From assembly GCA_025667525.1 (NCBI GenBank), contig CM046879.1, positions 392,727,442 to 392,791,441 of the forward strand: DNA of 64,000 bases. The letters run 5' to 3'. The position numbers and the translations under genes are program-made. Positions 23,091 to 35,133 of the stretch are shown here, one piece after another. Under the pieces are notes generated by a model. It had not been told where the DNA came from, ran no database searches, and saw only the letters and a list, made by a program, of their open reading frames with translations. Source of the stretch: Glebionis coronaria (taxonomy: Eukaryota > Streptophyta > Magnoliopsida > Asterales > Asteraceae). Numbering within the stretch: position 1 is the first letter of the stretch; each line of letters begins with the position of its first letter.

Positions 23091-24247
23091 GGACATATGC
23101 CTGAGATGATTCAGAATCAACTAGCGAATACGCGTGCAGTATTGCAAGTGAAATACACATGGATTTAGGTACGTGTAATACACATGGAACACGGTACATG
23201 GAGTACACGTTGAATGCACATGAAATGATCGGTATGGTGTCGATCATTTGTCATGATTTAAGAAAAGTATACCGGTTAAACGGTTAGGAAAACCATCATG
23301 ATAACCTGGCAGTATTAGCATAGACATCATTCTGGTTATAACAGAAACGTTAAAGTGTGGTTACACAAAATTCAACGATGATTTGCCTGACAGCATGATC
23401 AATGAAAACCAACCATGACTATCATGAAAGCATGATTCAATGAAATCTAACAATGTCTTGCAGGACAACGTAAATAACAAAAGAGGCATAAAACATAATC
23501 AACATGAAGACGGAATTATCATGAAGAAACATGAAACAACTATCACGAAGAAGTGTATAACATAATCAGCATGAAACAGAAGTTAACCATGACAGTATGA
23601 AAACATACTTGACATAAAAACATAATAACTTATGAGGGGACATGAAAAATTTTTATGCCAATTTAAATCATGAGAAAAATTTTATGCATGAAAAACAGTG
23701 CATGAATGCGTAATGTAGTTTATAAAACCTTTATATGTGCGAGGGAACGCCTATGGGTCGGTTCCAAAACAAAAGACATGGGGAGGGGACGCCTATGGTT
23801 CGGTCCCAAAGTTAAAAGTTTTGATAAAAGCACATGCGACTAAATAGGGCCAGTCCTGTACCAACCATTACTTAGTCATAATCCCTGCAATAATGATACA
23901 TGAAACATGAATAAATGAAACTCATTTGTCAAAACTTATCAGAAAAATTTTATGTGACTAATTATGAACTACGGGGGTTCAGTCGACATAGCCACAGTTC
24001 ACGAGGAACATTATGCATGAAACAATGACACATAACTAAATATGAATGACGGTTGTCCATCCATATTAGTAAACAATATCGATGAAAACATCAAGGTTAA
24101 AACCTCAAGGTGCTGAAAACATCATGGTTAAAACAACAATGCGCTGAAAACATCAATACGTGGAATAACAAACGTTGGCTTAGGAAGCTCCTGGTGACTA
24201 CCCACTAGTCATAGGTCGAGTTTTAGCGCCTACAGGTCGAAGCCTTG

Positions 24248-24259
24248 GCTCTGATACCA
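24248..24259 (-). promoter_or_regulatory. Primer binding site of element C
   Basis: On the minus strand TGGTATCAGAGC lies four bases beyond the 5' LTR end at 24264. It is an initiator tRNA-Met type PBS and fixes the element's orientation. Confidence 0.85.
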
Positions 24260-25346
24260 TAATTGTAACACCCCATTTTGATAAATGGAATGTCACACGT
24301 AATTATGGCGTGTCATCAAAGCATACAAGGATAAATGCCTAAACATTACATGACCATAGGGAAAACCGGAATCAAACATCGGTTCCCAAACATAAGCCCA
24401 AAACATAAATAAAGTAAATGAACAAAAAGGAAGACAAGACAAGCATATATATGAAGGCAAGAGGTGAAGGAATCTAAGGTAGCTCCCATCCTATGCGTGT
24501 CCTCCAAATGCCCCAGTCAGTCCTTGAGTATCTGCCGTTTTGGGACATGGAAAGGAAAGTAACGGCTGAGCAAAACGCTCAGTGCACAGATATAGACATA
24601 GTATAAATGACTAAAACATAATAAAGACTTAATATCAGCGGAAATGTATAAGTCCTGGAAAACTTGGAACATGTTCATAAAACTGGTTTTATAGTTTGAA
24701 AAGCCTTATGTTTATCTTATGAAAATTGTTTAACATATTTTACCATTAGCCAATATAGGTCATGAAAATCCACCGTGCATGAATACTTGGAGGGGTGACC
24801 TCATCATGCAAATTAGAGGGGCTGCCTCTAATTTAATATACTGGTTTTTGGGTAGGAGGGATCAGCTCCTTGTGAAGGATGCAAGGCACACACCACATTC
24901 ACCATGAAATCCTGACTGAAAACATGTAACTAGGATGCACCCATACCCCCCACATCATAAATATAATATAAATGGCCAAAAGCTGAAGGGACGCCACGAG
25001 CAATCACTCCGCCGTGGTGAAGTCATAACATCAATGCCTCTAATGGTATGGTTATGGTACCTCCATAACTAGGTGAAACTGGTCATGCATGTATATGGAT
25101 TTAGGTATTCTAATTAAACATAAGCAATTCAAAAACACATAAAACATATACTGGGGAAAACAGTTGGCTGCATACGGGGAATCCTAATAAGGAAAGAATG
25201 TCCATACTGAAAGGACGGGAATCCGTACCTTATGTCCAGTGAATGAAGAAGATGAACTGAGAGGAATCCTACTTCCGTATCACTAGTGCTACATAAATAC
25301 ATACATGAATAAGTATCTGCTTACTAAATACGTAGCTGGTTTTATG

Positions 25347-25860
25347 TGTGGAGTCCATATGATCGTTAGACTCAATGGTTATGAACCATTATATCTAGGT
25401 TGATCATCGTTCATATGATAACATAGCGGAAAAGAACAATGATCATGAACAAGGTGTTTAGGCACAAGAACACATGAATTAAACAAATGGGTTGCTCATT
25501 ATATTAATAACAAACAACCACTAGATGTGTATACATTGAATCCCACGTCTAGTGCGACACACACTTTAGGTTTACATTGTGAATGATAATTATATGAATA
25601 AAACCTAAGACTCTTGTTCCTTTTATAGTGGAAGGAACAGAATTTACAAGAGATAATATCAAATAAACATCTAAATCTTCTATTTCTATAGATATATATT
25701 GAATATATTATTTTGAATATATCCAATATATTCCGTAAATAGAAATTCCATCAGCGCCGTAGACTTCTGTCAGCGTCCAAACATGGCGTGTCAGCGTCTA
25801 GCATGTTTTCTTCGTTTTGGAGTTTCTGCCACATCAACTCATATTAATTTTGACCCAACA
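25347..25860 (-). repeat. 3' LTR of element E (left side)
   Basis: TGTGGAGTCC to ACCCAACA on the plus strand, nearly identical to 28171-28683. TGTCAGCGTC occurs in it twice. The small minus-strand frame of 75 codons is present in both LTR copies, but only because the LTRs are duplicates. Confidence 0.92.
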
Positions 25861-25872
25861 ATCTTCCCCTAG
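25861..25872 (-). promoter_or_regulatory. Polypurine tract of element E
   Basis: On the minus strand CTAGGGGAAGAT abuts the LTR start TGTTGGGTCA. Confidence 0.75.
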
Positions 25873-28156
25873 TTGATGTCGGCAAAACTCTTTGTATATC
25901 TCTTGTAAGTTGTACATGATCTTCAAATTGCTTCCCCTCAAGTGTAGCATGCGTATCTTCCCCTTTTTGTCACATCAACAAGGAAGTAAACAATGTATGC
26001 AATCTTTGAAGATTCTCCAAAAGTAGGCTCTGTGTAATGATCTTGAAGAAAAATAAATAAAGTATTCTTGATGTAGAAGTAAAATAACCCAATCTTATGT
26101 TCCATGTCTTGTTTATCCATGTGATGAAGAACTTATACCAGATTGAGAAAGAATATAAGTAGACCTCGATCCCTTGTCAATATTCTCATCCTTTGTGAGA
26201 CACTGAGCACGATAATGTAACTCCTTCAAGTGTTTATGACAAGTCTTCGTCACCAACCATGTAAAGCACGAACAAGTTATCTTGAAAGTTAGTTGTCATG
26301 CTAATTACTTTCAAGATATGATAGAACATAAACTCGCGAAAATCTTATTCAATCATCAAACTTACCATAAGAATTCTTCCCCTTAAGCTAACACTTCTTC
26401 ATGATGAATTTTAATGGAATAACACCTTCATACCATATGTAAAAGCCAGTTATGGATAACTCTTTCGCAAGGCTATCCCGATTACATAGTTTAAAATATC
26501 CATCAAACTCCCACGAATAATTGCTAACTCGCGTTAAAATCATTAATCCATTTAAATATATCCGAGCCATAAATATCAACTTGATATTCTGAATAAAACG
26601 GAGATTCCATGTACCTTTGTGTGTATAATCCTCCTTTTTGTGTGCTTAAAACGTCCAATTTTCTCAAACAGCAGCAAACCTTGTGTTGTCCAATATCTTC
26701 TTCTGTCCAATATCTTTGGCAGATGTATTGTCCAATATCGGACAATACGTGTCAGCGTTGAAGTGCATATATCGGACGACACTATCAACTCCATCAGTGT
26801 TGACTTATTCTGTCAGCGTCAAATTCCTTCCTGTCAGCGTCAACATTACTCTTGTCAGCGCCAACCATAAACCTTGTCAGCGTCCATTCTTTTTCACTTG
26901 TCAACGTTGAATTAAATATCAACGTTACCTTTTCAAGTTAAATTAGTGAATAAATCATGTAGGCGCATGTCCATAGTAACTATATGGACACTCAATTATG
27001 GACCAATTAGAATGTCGCAGGTCTATAGTAACATACGAATGATTACAGAATGAGAATATCTTCCACCAATCATGAACCTAGCATCATGTGAACACAAATA
27101 TCCTTCACCAATGAGAAATAAGTAACCGTGTGAACACATATACTATAACCTTGCGAATACAATTTGTCTTTAAGCACCGTGTGAACATACACTCAATAAC
27201 CAATCAAAAGCTCTTGGCCGTGTGAACACAGAATGAATAGACAATCGATTAGAAACCAATGAGCCTTGAATGACCGTGTGAATGCAAAAGCTTTCCACCA
27301 ATAGAATTCTTGAGATCGTGTGAACACAAGTTTCTTTATTCTCTCATTACAGCAAGCAAAATAATTGTTACTTGTCTTTTGCTTCTTCATTCGAACAGCG
27401 ACCACACCTTCTCAGAAGCAATTGTGAATAATTCTAAGCTTTTGTATCAAATTGAAAACAGCCTTGGAAAACAAGTGGCATCCGTAACTGTTTACCATGG
27501 CAAATCATAATCATTTAAGAACTGTTACTGCTCATCTTTTTGTATCCATTAAGCCGAATCTAGGGTTCAAGTGAAACCCTAATGGATGAACAGTAACTAG
27601 GGTTTGTAGATTAACCATAGATCCTGTATTAACAGCCACCAATCATAACATTCTGCTTTCTAGGTAGATCTAGGGTTTGAGAAACCCTAGGTCATGATTT
27701 TATGTGAAAGCAAAACATTAATACCTTTACTGCAGCGAACTTCGACCATGAATAACTTCTTTATTAGGGCTTAGATCGAAGATCCCTTCGGTGAGATTCC
27801 AGACACAAGTGCCAAGAACCTACAGTTCAAAAATCACGAAGATCCAACGGTTAACGAAGGAGAAAACGTGTTTTGAACATGGCTGTCCACAGAAAACTGC
27901 ATATACCCTGCTGCTGACTTTGACGCTTAATAACTTTTGCCTGGGGATAAAACTCGACAATCCCTCCGGTGGATGTTTAGATCTATGTATGTAGAACACA
28001 CATAAAAAATTTCGTGACGATCCAACGATTCAATCAAAAGTTATGACCTTCTGAATACTGCTGCGCACACAAAAACGTCCAGAAAAATCCATACGAATTT
28101 TTCTTTTCTTCACCATACACGAACACCTCGTCGGACCTAGATATCAAGAGCCTTAG
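25873..28156 (-). other. Interior of element E, non-coding, with two dispersed motifs
   Basis: No gene is supported. TGTCAGCG recurs around 26750-26890, and CGTGTGAACACA or close variants recur at about 27088, 27129, 27179, 27220, 27273 and 27314, spaced about 40-55 bp apart. GGGTTT and AAACCCTA words lie near 27555-27690. Confidence 0.65.
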
Positions 28157-28168
28157 GCTCTGATACCA
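28157..28168 (-). promoter_or_regulatory. Primer binding site of element E
   Basis: Minus-strand TGGTATCAGAGC lies two bases from the 5' LTR end at 28171. It is the same initiator-Met type as in elements A and C. Confidence 0.88.
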
Positions 28169-28170
28169 AT

Positions 28171-28683
28171 TGTGGATCCCTATGATCGTTAGACTCAATG
28201 GTTATGAACCATTATATCTAGGTTGATCATCGTTCATATGATAACATAGCGGAAAAGAACAATGATCATGAACAAGGTGTTTAGGCACAAGAACACATGA
28301 ATTAAACAAATGGGTTGCTCATTATATTAATAACAAACAACCACTAGACGTGTATACATTGAATCCCACGTCTAGTGCGACACACACTTTAGGTTTACAT
28401 TGTGAATGATAATTATATGAATAAAACCTAAGACTCTTGTTCCTTTTATAATGGAAGGAACAGAATCTACAAGAGATAATATCAAATAAACATCTAAATC
28501 TTCTATTTCTATAGATATATATTGAATATATTATTTTGAATATATCCAATATATTCCGTAAATAGAAATTCCATCAGTGCCGTAGACTTCTGTCAGCGTC
28601 CAAACATGGCGTGTCAGCGTCTAGCATGTTTTCTTCGTTTTGGAGTTTCTGCCACATCAACTCATATTAATTTTGACCCAACA
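28171..28683 (-). repeat. 5' LTR of element E (right side)
   Basis: The pair of 25347-25860. It is followed by TSD copy TTATG. Confidence 0.92.
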
Positions 28684-28827
28684 TTATGTCATGTCTTAGC
28701 TTATTTTATTTGTTCTTACCATGTTTTACTGTTTTAAAGCCTTAAATCGTGTTTATCTTATATTCTGTTTAATCTGATTAAGTATTTCTGGTATTTCATG
28801 TATTACTATACTTACTGTGTAATAATA

Positions 28828-29000
28828 AGTAACTTTCCAAAAATAGCAGGTTTCCTAAAATAGATAGTTTCCAAAAATAGAAAGTTTCCAAAAATAGAAA
28901 GTTTCCAAAAATAGAAAGTTTCCAAAAATAGAAAGTTACCAACAATAGAAAGTTTCCAAAAATAGGAAGTTTCCAAAAATAGAAAGTTTCCAAAAATAGA
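28828..29000. repeat. 17-bp tandem array in the right LTR of C
   Basis: Same AGTTTCCAAAAATAGAA repeat as at 18195-18384, but about 17 bp shorter, i.e. one unit fewer. The LTRs were identical when C inserted, so the array has changed length since then. Confidence 0.85.
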
Positions 29001-30584
29001 ATTACTGCTTAAAATAGATAAGTTCCTAAAAATAGAAAGTTTCCATAAATAGATCAGCTGCCTTAATTAAATAAGTTTCCATAAATAGATTAGCTGCCTG
29101 AAATAAATAAGTTTCTAAAAGTAGAAGGTTTCCATAAATAGATTAGCTGCATTATTTAATTAAGTTTCTAAAAATAGAAATTTTCCATAATTAGAAATAA
29201 GCTGGTTAAATAAGCTAAGTATATAAGCCTAAGTGTTTTCATGATTATTTTCTAAGTCATAAGATATAATGTATAGTTTAATAATTATTTCATGTAATTA
29301 AATTAAACTATAGGTTAAAACATTTAATTAAAGTATAACATGTTTTTAATTAAATAAAGTTAAATACTTAGGTTAAAACATGTATTATTATTTATTAATA
29401 ATATAACCTAAGTCATGTTAATCAATTAATTATAACCATGGTTTTTAAATAATTAATTAATTTATAAGTCTAAAATATGAAAATACTTAGGTTAATAATT
29501 TCATGATTATTAATAATTAAAATAACCTAAGCCATGTTATTAAATTAATCATGTCATGTTATTAATTTAATTTTAACATAAGATCATAAAAATTAAAAAA
29601 ACTAAACATACAACATGAACCGGATCTTGACCAAGAACCATGAACCGGACATGAAATCGACACCGTACCCCGAACCAAATCGGGGTACCCCTTGTCTTGA
29701 TGCTGCCGTGCGACCCACACCAACCAACCGGGACTATATGGTCTCGGTGGTGGTCGGATGGCCAAACCGAAACCCTCTCGGGTTCGGTGTAGGCTGCGAC
29801 CAAAACAAAAACACCCCTAAACAACCCTTTTGATTTTATTCAAACCCAAATTCATGTTAGATCTATGATTTAATTAGGTTTTATGAAAAAATATAACATG
29901 TTCCTAATTAATTAAAAGATTAAATCAAAAGAAAAAGGTTTAAATGATTTACCGAATACGTGGATCTAAAGAACGATGAACAAACACGAACACCAACAAG
30001 AATTCCAAGATCCAAGATCAACAAACACCCCTTTTGGTGTGTTGAAGGGTGGCGGCCAAAAAGATAAAAAGAAGGAGGAGGAGGATTTTAGGTTTCTGTA
30101 AAATTCTTCTGTAGAAAAAAAATGAGTAGTGTAATTTTCCTTAACCTCCTTTTAGTAAAAATTGATGGGCTAAGCCCATCCTCCCTCCTTAATTTCGTGG
30201 TAATGGGGCCCACAAGGGGTAACCCGAATGTTTTTCCGTGTCTAAAATACTGGTGTGTTCTCGTGTTCGTGTTTTACGTGTTCTCGTTAAATATTAACCG
30301 TGACTTAATATATTTATTTGTGTTCGTAATAAATATATATACGTAACTAATATTAGCTCGTGATTAAATTACGTTCATGATTTCATGATCGCATGTTCGT
30401 GATTAATTATTGTCAAATAATTATTGTGTGCTCATGCGTAGTAAAATACTTATCGTGTTCTAACATGTACGTAATACGTAAAATCCTAACACGAAATCGT
30501 AATCATGCTATAATAGGAAAGTTTTAATCTAGTACGTACGATCTTAAGGGTACTATTCATGGTAAAAGCATGCGGGTTTTACAT

Positions 30585-31500
30585 GGTCTCTCTTGTTTCA
30601 AGAAGCAGGAAGATATTGAATTTGACTTAATTGCATACATACCTAATAATCTAGAAACAGATGAACCACTAGTGAAAACAAGTGCTGTTAGGGACTTTGA
30701 ATAGGAACAAATCGCTTTAAAGCAGTGGAAAATAGATAACCATGTTCTCTTTTCAAGAGAAGGACTTTTTGGTAGTGATTCTAGTTCTAATAGTAGCTCA
30801 CCCAAATCTAAAACAGGATCAAAGTCCTCTAAGCCCATTGTTAAATATGCTAGTATGTATAGGTCTGTTAGAGGTAATCAGAGAAATTGGAATGACCAAA
30901 AGTCTCATCAATTAGGAGAGGACTTTGTGATAAACACCAAACCTTGTTTCACATGTGGCAGTTTTGATCACACTTATCAAGATTGTCAGGCACCAATGGA
31001 AGTGGTGGCTGCAAATACCTTAAAGGACATGCAACCAAAATCCATTCTTCTAAATGCAGGGGCAAAATCCTTTTCCCCTGCCAAGTATGTTTCCCCTGCC
31101 TTGAGAAACAAGGTTTTTAACAAGTATGTTGTTCCTGCTCTAAGGAAGGTGAATGATGCATATCCTGAGACCAGCTCTTCCATGACCAACCCAGCACATC
31201 ATAATGCATATAAATCTGTGTCTAGACCTTACCAACACATCAATAGAGGCCAAAACAAAAGATGGGTTCCTTCTGCTAATCATAGGGATTCCCCTGCTAA
31301 ATCTGGGGTATCCCCTGCTAGCAAAGTTTTGCCCTCTAGGAACATGGGCAGATGGGGAAAAGCTGTGAAAGCCTCAACTTATTGGGTTTGGGTACCCAAA
31401 AGGGGTGCTCAGTCTAATGGTGTATCTCTTCTTTGAAAAGCTATCTTATATTGATACACGAGGTAGATCCAAGTCTGTAATGGCTTGGGTCCCCAAGAAA
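30585..31500 (+). pseudogene. Copia A gag C-terminus with second zinc knuckle
   Basis: The frame resumes with GGT at 30585 after element C. A TAG near 30703 breaks it. The long open part is 30855-31436. It holds a second zinc-knuckle-like CFTCGSFDHTYQDC and a Lys/Ser/Pro-rich tail with WVPK-type repeats (RWVPS, WVWVPK, AWVPKK), a feature I associate with this Copia branch. Several CCCCTGCTA motifs lie in the coding DNA between 31070 and 31320. Stops after 31436 end the frame before protease. Confidence 0.78.
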
Positions 31501-31752
31501 AACTAATTTGTTTTTCTTTTTGAAGGTGACAAAGAAGACCAGGGATGATAAAGCATATTGGGATAGTGGATGCTCAAGGAGCATGACTGGACATAAATCT
31601 TATCTGTCTAACTTTGTTCCCCTGCATGACAATGATGGTGTTTCTTTTGGAGATGGGCATGGAACAATCACATGAAAAGGAACTATTTTCACCAATGGGA
31701 TGACCTTTGATAATGTTTACTTGGTGAAGAGCTCAAGTAAAATATCTTTAGT
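31501..31752 (+). pseudogene. Copia A protease region
   Basis: About 31548-31600 encodes YWDSGCSRSMTG, the Copia aspartic-protease active site (DSG, followed by C-S-x-x-M). A TGA near 31675 and further stops break the frame before the integrase block. The protease would have matured the polyprotein. Confidence 0.75.
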
Positions 31753-33558
31753 GTGTCACAAATGACTGATAACAAGAATTTTGTCTTGTTTATAGATACT
31801 GAATGTCTGGTGTTAGGAAAGGAGTTTGTCTTACAACCCAATACTCCTATTGTACTCAGAACACCAAGACAAAAGAATATGTACACAATTGATCTCAAGG
31901 ACATCTCTCTTCAAGACAATGAAACCTGTTTCATTGCCAAAGCCTCATTTGATGAATGTAAGAAATGGCATAGAAGACTTGGTCATCTTAATTTTAAGAA
32001 CATGAACAAACTGGTAAAATATAATCTGGTTCATGGTCTTCCTTCCAAGTCCTTTGCCAATGATCATACGTGTGCTGCTTGTCTGAAAGGGAAGCAACAT
32101 AGAGCATCTTTCAAATCAAAAACAAGTATGTCCACTACCAAGCCATTGGAATTACTGCATATGGATCTTTTTGGTCCTACTTATGTGGCAAGCATAATGA
32201 AGAAATGGTACTGCCTAGTGATTACTGATGATTTTTCAAGGTTCACATGTACATTATTTCTGTTTGAAAAGAGTGACACAGTTGATGTACTCATTGGGTT
32301 CATCAATCAGATTGAACTTTCCAAAAGTATGAGGGTAGTGACCATGAGATCGGACAATGGTGGTGAATTCAGAAACAAGAAACTGGACACTTTCTGCATA
32401 AACAAAGGAATAAAGAGGGAATTCAGTATTGCAAGAACACCTCAACAAAATGGAGTTGCAGAAAGAAGGAATAGGACACTCATTGAAACTGCAAGGACTA
32501 CGCTATCTAATTCCAAGCTTCCAGTTATCTTTTGGGCTGAGGCTGTAGCCACTGCTTGTTGTGTTCAAAACAGGGCCTTGGTGGCTAACGCACACAACAA
32601 GACCCCTTATCAGTTGTTCAATGGAAGACCTCCTTTAATTGACTTCTTTAGACCATTTGGATGTCATGTGATCATTTTGAACACAATTGACAATCTAGGA
32701 AAGTTCAGTGAAAAGGGGGATCATGGGTACTTTGTTGGTTATTCATTAAACAGCAAGGGATATAGGGTCTTCAACAAGAAGACAAGCAAAGTGACAGAAA
32801 ATCTTCATGTGGATTTTCTTGTAGACAAGCATGAAGATGTACAAACAGGTCCTGATTGGTTCTTTGATATTGAGGTTCTTTCAAAGTCTATGAATTATGT
32901 ACGTGTTGCCTTGCAAAATACTAACATTTCAGGTACTAAAGAACCAACTGGTGTGGAGAAGCCACCATTGAGGTATATGAATGTACCCTCACTGTTTCCC
33001 ATTGAAGCTGCTCCAAAAACAGGTGAAGAAGATGATACATCTCAAAGGAAAGAACAGTCAATCTCTTCCCCTGCTAAGTCAACTTCTGAAAGCAGTGGAA
33101 TGGTTGAAAGCAGTGGAATCCAGGATTCCACTGCTAGATCTATTGCTTCCCCTGCTACCAAAGATCCAGCTGTCAATGACATTAATGATGAAGAAAGAGA
33201 ATCCCCACTCATTTCCTCATCTTCACCTATATTTGGTGGTCCACTCATGTCCAATAGTGGAAGCAGAATAATAAGGAGTGGAGGTCCAAGTTATTCAGAG
33301 CTGCATTCAGCTCATCAGCATCCATCTCTAGGTCATGCAGTATCATTTGGAAGCTCTTTTGAGGAGTTCTTTCCCAATAAAGATAGCCCCATCAAATCTG
33401 ATTTGGAAGAGGATGAAACAGAAGTAATCATGAGCATGCAGCCTACCTACAAAATCAATAAGGATCACCCCCTATCACAAATCATTGGTGATCCTAAAGC
33501 TCCTAGACATACAAGGTATTCAGTAAAGGAAACAGCTTCATTGCAAACATTACCATGA
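31753..33558 (+). CDS. Copia A integrase block (open for 601 codons, part of a broken pol)
   Basis: The open frame runs to TGA at 33558. An HHCC zinc site ([10 protein letters not shown] then [10 protein letters not shown]) precedes the DDE core: HMDLFGPT (D), RSDNGGEF (D) and [10 protein letters not shown] (E). The segment near residue 300 with PFGCHVIIL is the usual end of the catalytic domain. About 200 further residues form the Ser/Pro-rich linker to RT, which includes the element's CCCCTGCTA and GCAGTGGAATC motifs. All catalytic residues are present, but upstream and downstream lesions mean it is not made from an intact polyprotein. Confidence 0.85.
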   Translation: MSQMTDNKNFVLFIDTECLVLGKEFVLQPNTPIVLRTPRQKNMYTIDLKDISLQDNETCFIAKASFDECKKWHRRLGHLNFKNMNKLVKYNLVHGLPSKSFANDHTCAACLKGKQHRASFKSKTSMSTTKPLELLHMDLFGPTYVASIMKKWYCLVITDDFSRFTCTLFLFEKSDTVDVLIGFINQIELSKSMRVVTMRSDNGGEFRNKKLDTFCINKGIKREFSIARTPQQNGVAERRNRTLIETARTTLSNSKLPVIFWAEAVATACCVQNRALVANAHNKTPYQLFNGRPPLIDFFRPFGCHVIILNTIDNLGKFSEKGDHGYFVGYSLNSKGYRVFNKKTSKVTENLHVDFLVDKHEDVQTGPDWFFDIEVLSKSMNYVRVALQNTNISGTKEPTGVEKPPLRYMNVPSLFPIEAAPKTGEEDDTSQRKEQSISSPAKSTSESSGMVESSGIQDSTARSIASPATKDPAVNDINDEERESPLISSSSPIFGGPLMSNSGSRIIRSGGPSYSELHSAHQHPSLGHAVSFGSSFEEFFPNKDSPIKSDLEEDETEVIMSMQPTYKINKDHPLSQIIGDPKAPRHTRYSVKETASLQTLP

Positions 33559-35133
33559 ATTTTAATCATGACAACATGCAATGTTGTCTGTTTACTGCAT
33601 TTTTGTCACAAGAAGAGCCAAAGAAGATTTTTCATGCTTTAAATGATCCAAGTTGGGTTGAAGCTATGCAAGAGGAGCTCTTACAGTTTGACATTCAAGA
33701 AGTTTGGATTCTGGTAGATTGTCCAAAATGGGCAAGGCCTATTGGGACAAAGTGGGTGCTCAGGAACAAAAAGGATGAGAGGGGTATAGTAGTCAGAAAC
33801 AAATCAAGACTAGTGGCACAGGGATATACACAGGAAGAAGGCATTGATTATGAAGAAGTCTTTGCTCCAGTAGCCAGGATTGAAGCCATTAAATTATTTC
33901 TTGCTTATGCTTCATTCATGGACTTCACAGTGTACCAAATAGATGTTAAGAGTGCCTTTTTATATGGCACCATTGATGAAGAAGTCTATGTTACCTCTAG
34001 GGTTTGAAGACCCAGAACACCCAGACAAAGTGTACAAGGTGAAAAAGGCTATGTATGGACTTCACCAAGCTCCCAGGGCCTGGTATGGAACTCTTTCTAA
34101 ATATCTGTTGGATAATGGCTTCAACAGGGGGGAAATTGACCAGACCCTGTTTATCAAGAAACAAAAAGGTGACTTTATTTTGGTACAAGTCTATGTTGAT
34201 GACATCATCTTTGGATCCACAAACTCTATGCTTAGCAAAGAGTTTGCCAAGCTGATGCAGGACAAGTTTCAAATGAGTGCCATGGGTGAACTCAACTTCT
34301 TCTTGGGGTTACAAGTTCAGTAGAGGAAAGATGGGATATTCATCTCACAAGACAAATGTGTGGCTAAAATTGTGAAGAAGTTTGTCATGTGTGAGGGAAA
34401 GAAAGTTTCCACACCAATGGACAAGGATCATCCTTGGGGAAAAGATGGTCCTGGAAAGCTTATTGATGTCAGGAATTACAAGTCTATGATTGGATCTCTC
34501 ATGTACCTTATAGCTTCAAGACATGACATCATGTTTGCAGTCTGTTTATGTGCAAGATACCAAGTGGCACCCACAGAGTGTCATCTATTTGTTGTAAAGT
34601 GAATCTTTAGGTATCTAAAGAGTAATCCAACTTTAGGACTTTGGTATCCCAAGGAGTCACCATTTGATCTGATATCCTACTCATATAGTGATTATGCTGG
34701 TGACAACAATGATAGGAAGTCTACAACAAGTGGATGCCAATTTTTGGGAAGCAGGCTTATATCTTGGCAGTGTAAGAAGCAGACTATTATGGACACATCC
34801 ATAACTAAAGCTGAGTATGTAGCAGTTGCTGCATGATGTGGTCAAGTTCTTTGGGTTCATAACCAGTTGCTTGATTATGGGTATAATTTTCTTAAAACCA
34901 AGATATTTATTGACAACAACAGCACCATTTTCATTATTAAGAATCCTGTTTTTCACAGCAAGACTAAACATATTGAAATAAGACATCGTTTTATTAGAGA
35001 CTATTTTGAAAAAGGGTTGATTGTCCCAGAGAAAATTGATACAGAACTTAATGTTGCTGATCTTTTGACAAAAACTTTTGAAGTGGGGAGGTTTCAGTAC
35101 TTGGTTGCAAGTATTGGAATGGTTTATCCCTAA
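33555..35133 (+). pseudogene. Copia A reverse transcriptase and RNase H (frameshift and several stops)
   Basis: The RT N-terminal part ([30 protein letters not shown]) lies in 33555-34007. A frameshift near 33990 moves the palm into 33943-34323, with YVDD at 34192-34203. Stops follow at 34321-34323, about 34600 and about 34834. RNase H motifs (SYSDYAGDNND, TKAEYVAVAA, KTKHIEIRHRFI, VADLLTKTF) continue to TAA 35133. The order and motifs are standard for Copia. The copy is dead. Confidence 0.85.

Larger units (their letters stand above)
19987..24247 (-). other. Internal region of element C, no intact gene
   Basis: 4.3 kb of moderately AT-rich DNA without a recognisable polyprotein. Open frames such as 20703-21002 (99 codons) and 22049-22477 (142 codons) on the minus strand show no known domain, and the second largely translates a tandem repeat. 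Only 22656-23090 shows traces of former coding sequence. Confidence 0.7.
25347..28683 (-). mobile_element. Element E: small non-autonomous LTR retrotransposon
   Basis: The LTRs are 25347-25860 (514 bp) and 28171-28683 (513 bp), differing at about nine sites by eye. The exact TSD TTATG occupies 25342-25346 and 28684-28688, and the empty site is visible in the other LTR of C near 18049. The PBS (minus TGGTATCAGAGC, 28157-28168) and a PPT beside the left LTR place it on the minus strand. The 2.3-kb interior has no gag or pol frame, so it depends on proteins supplied in trans. It is the youngest layer of the stack by LTR similarity. Confidence 0.93.
16973..30583 (-). mobile_element. Element C: long-LTR, nearly non-coding LTR retrotransposon (LARD-like)
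   Basis: The LTRs of about 3 kb are 16973-19968 and 24264-30583, the latter split by element E. Both run TGTAAC...TTTTACA on the plus strand. PBS (24248-24259) and PPT (about 19970-19986) place it on the minus strand. The 4.3-kb internal part (19969-24263) has no intact gag or pol. Large LTRs with a long non-coding interior fit a LARD, which would need proteins from an autonomous partner. Left flank ...GGACT and right flank TGGTC do not form a clean TSD. It sits in the gag of Copia A. Confidence 0.88.
24264..30583 (-). repeat. 5' LTR of element C (right side), interrupted by element E
   Basis: It comprises 24264-25346 and 28689-30583, about 2,978 bp once E and one TSD copy are removed. It matches 16973-19968 throughout. 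The 17-bp tandem array recurs at about 28828-29000 with one unit fewer than in the left LTR. Confidence 0.9.

Noticed and set aside
25499..25726. 75-codon minus-strand ORF found again at 28322-28549
   Set aside because: Apparent conservation is only because both lie in the two LTRs of element E. No domain is recognised.
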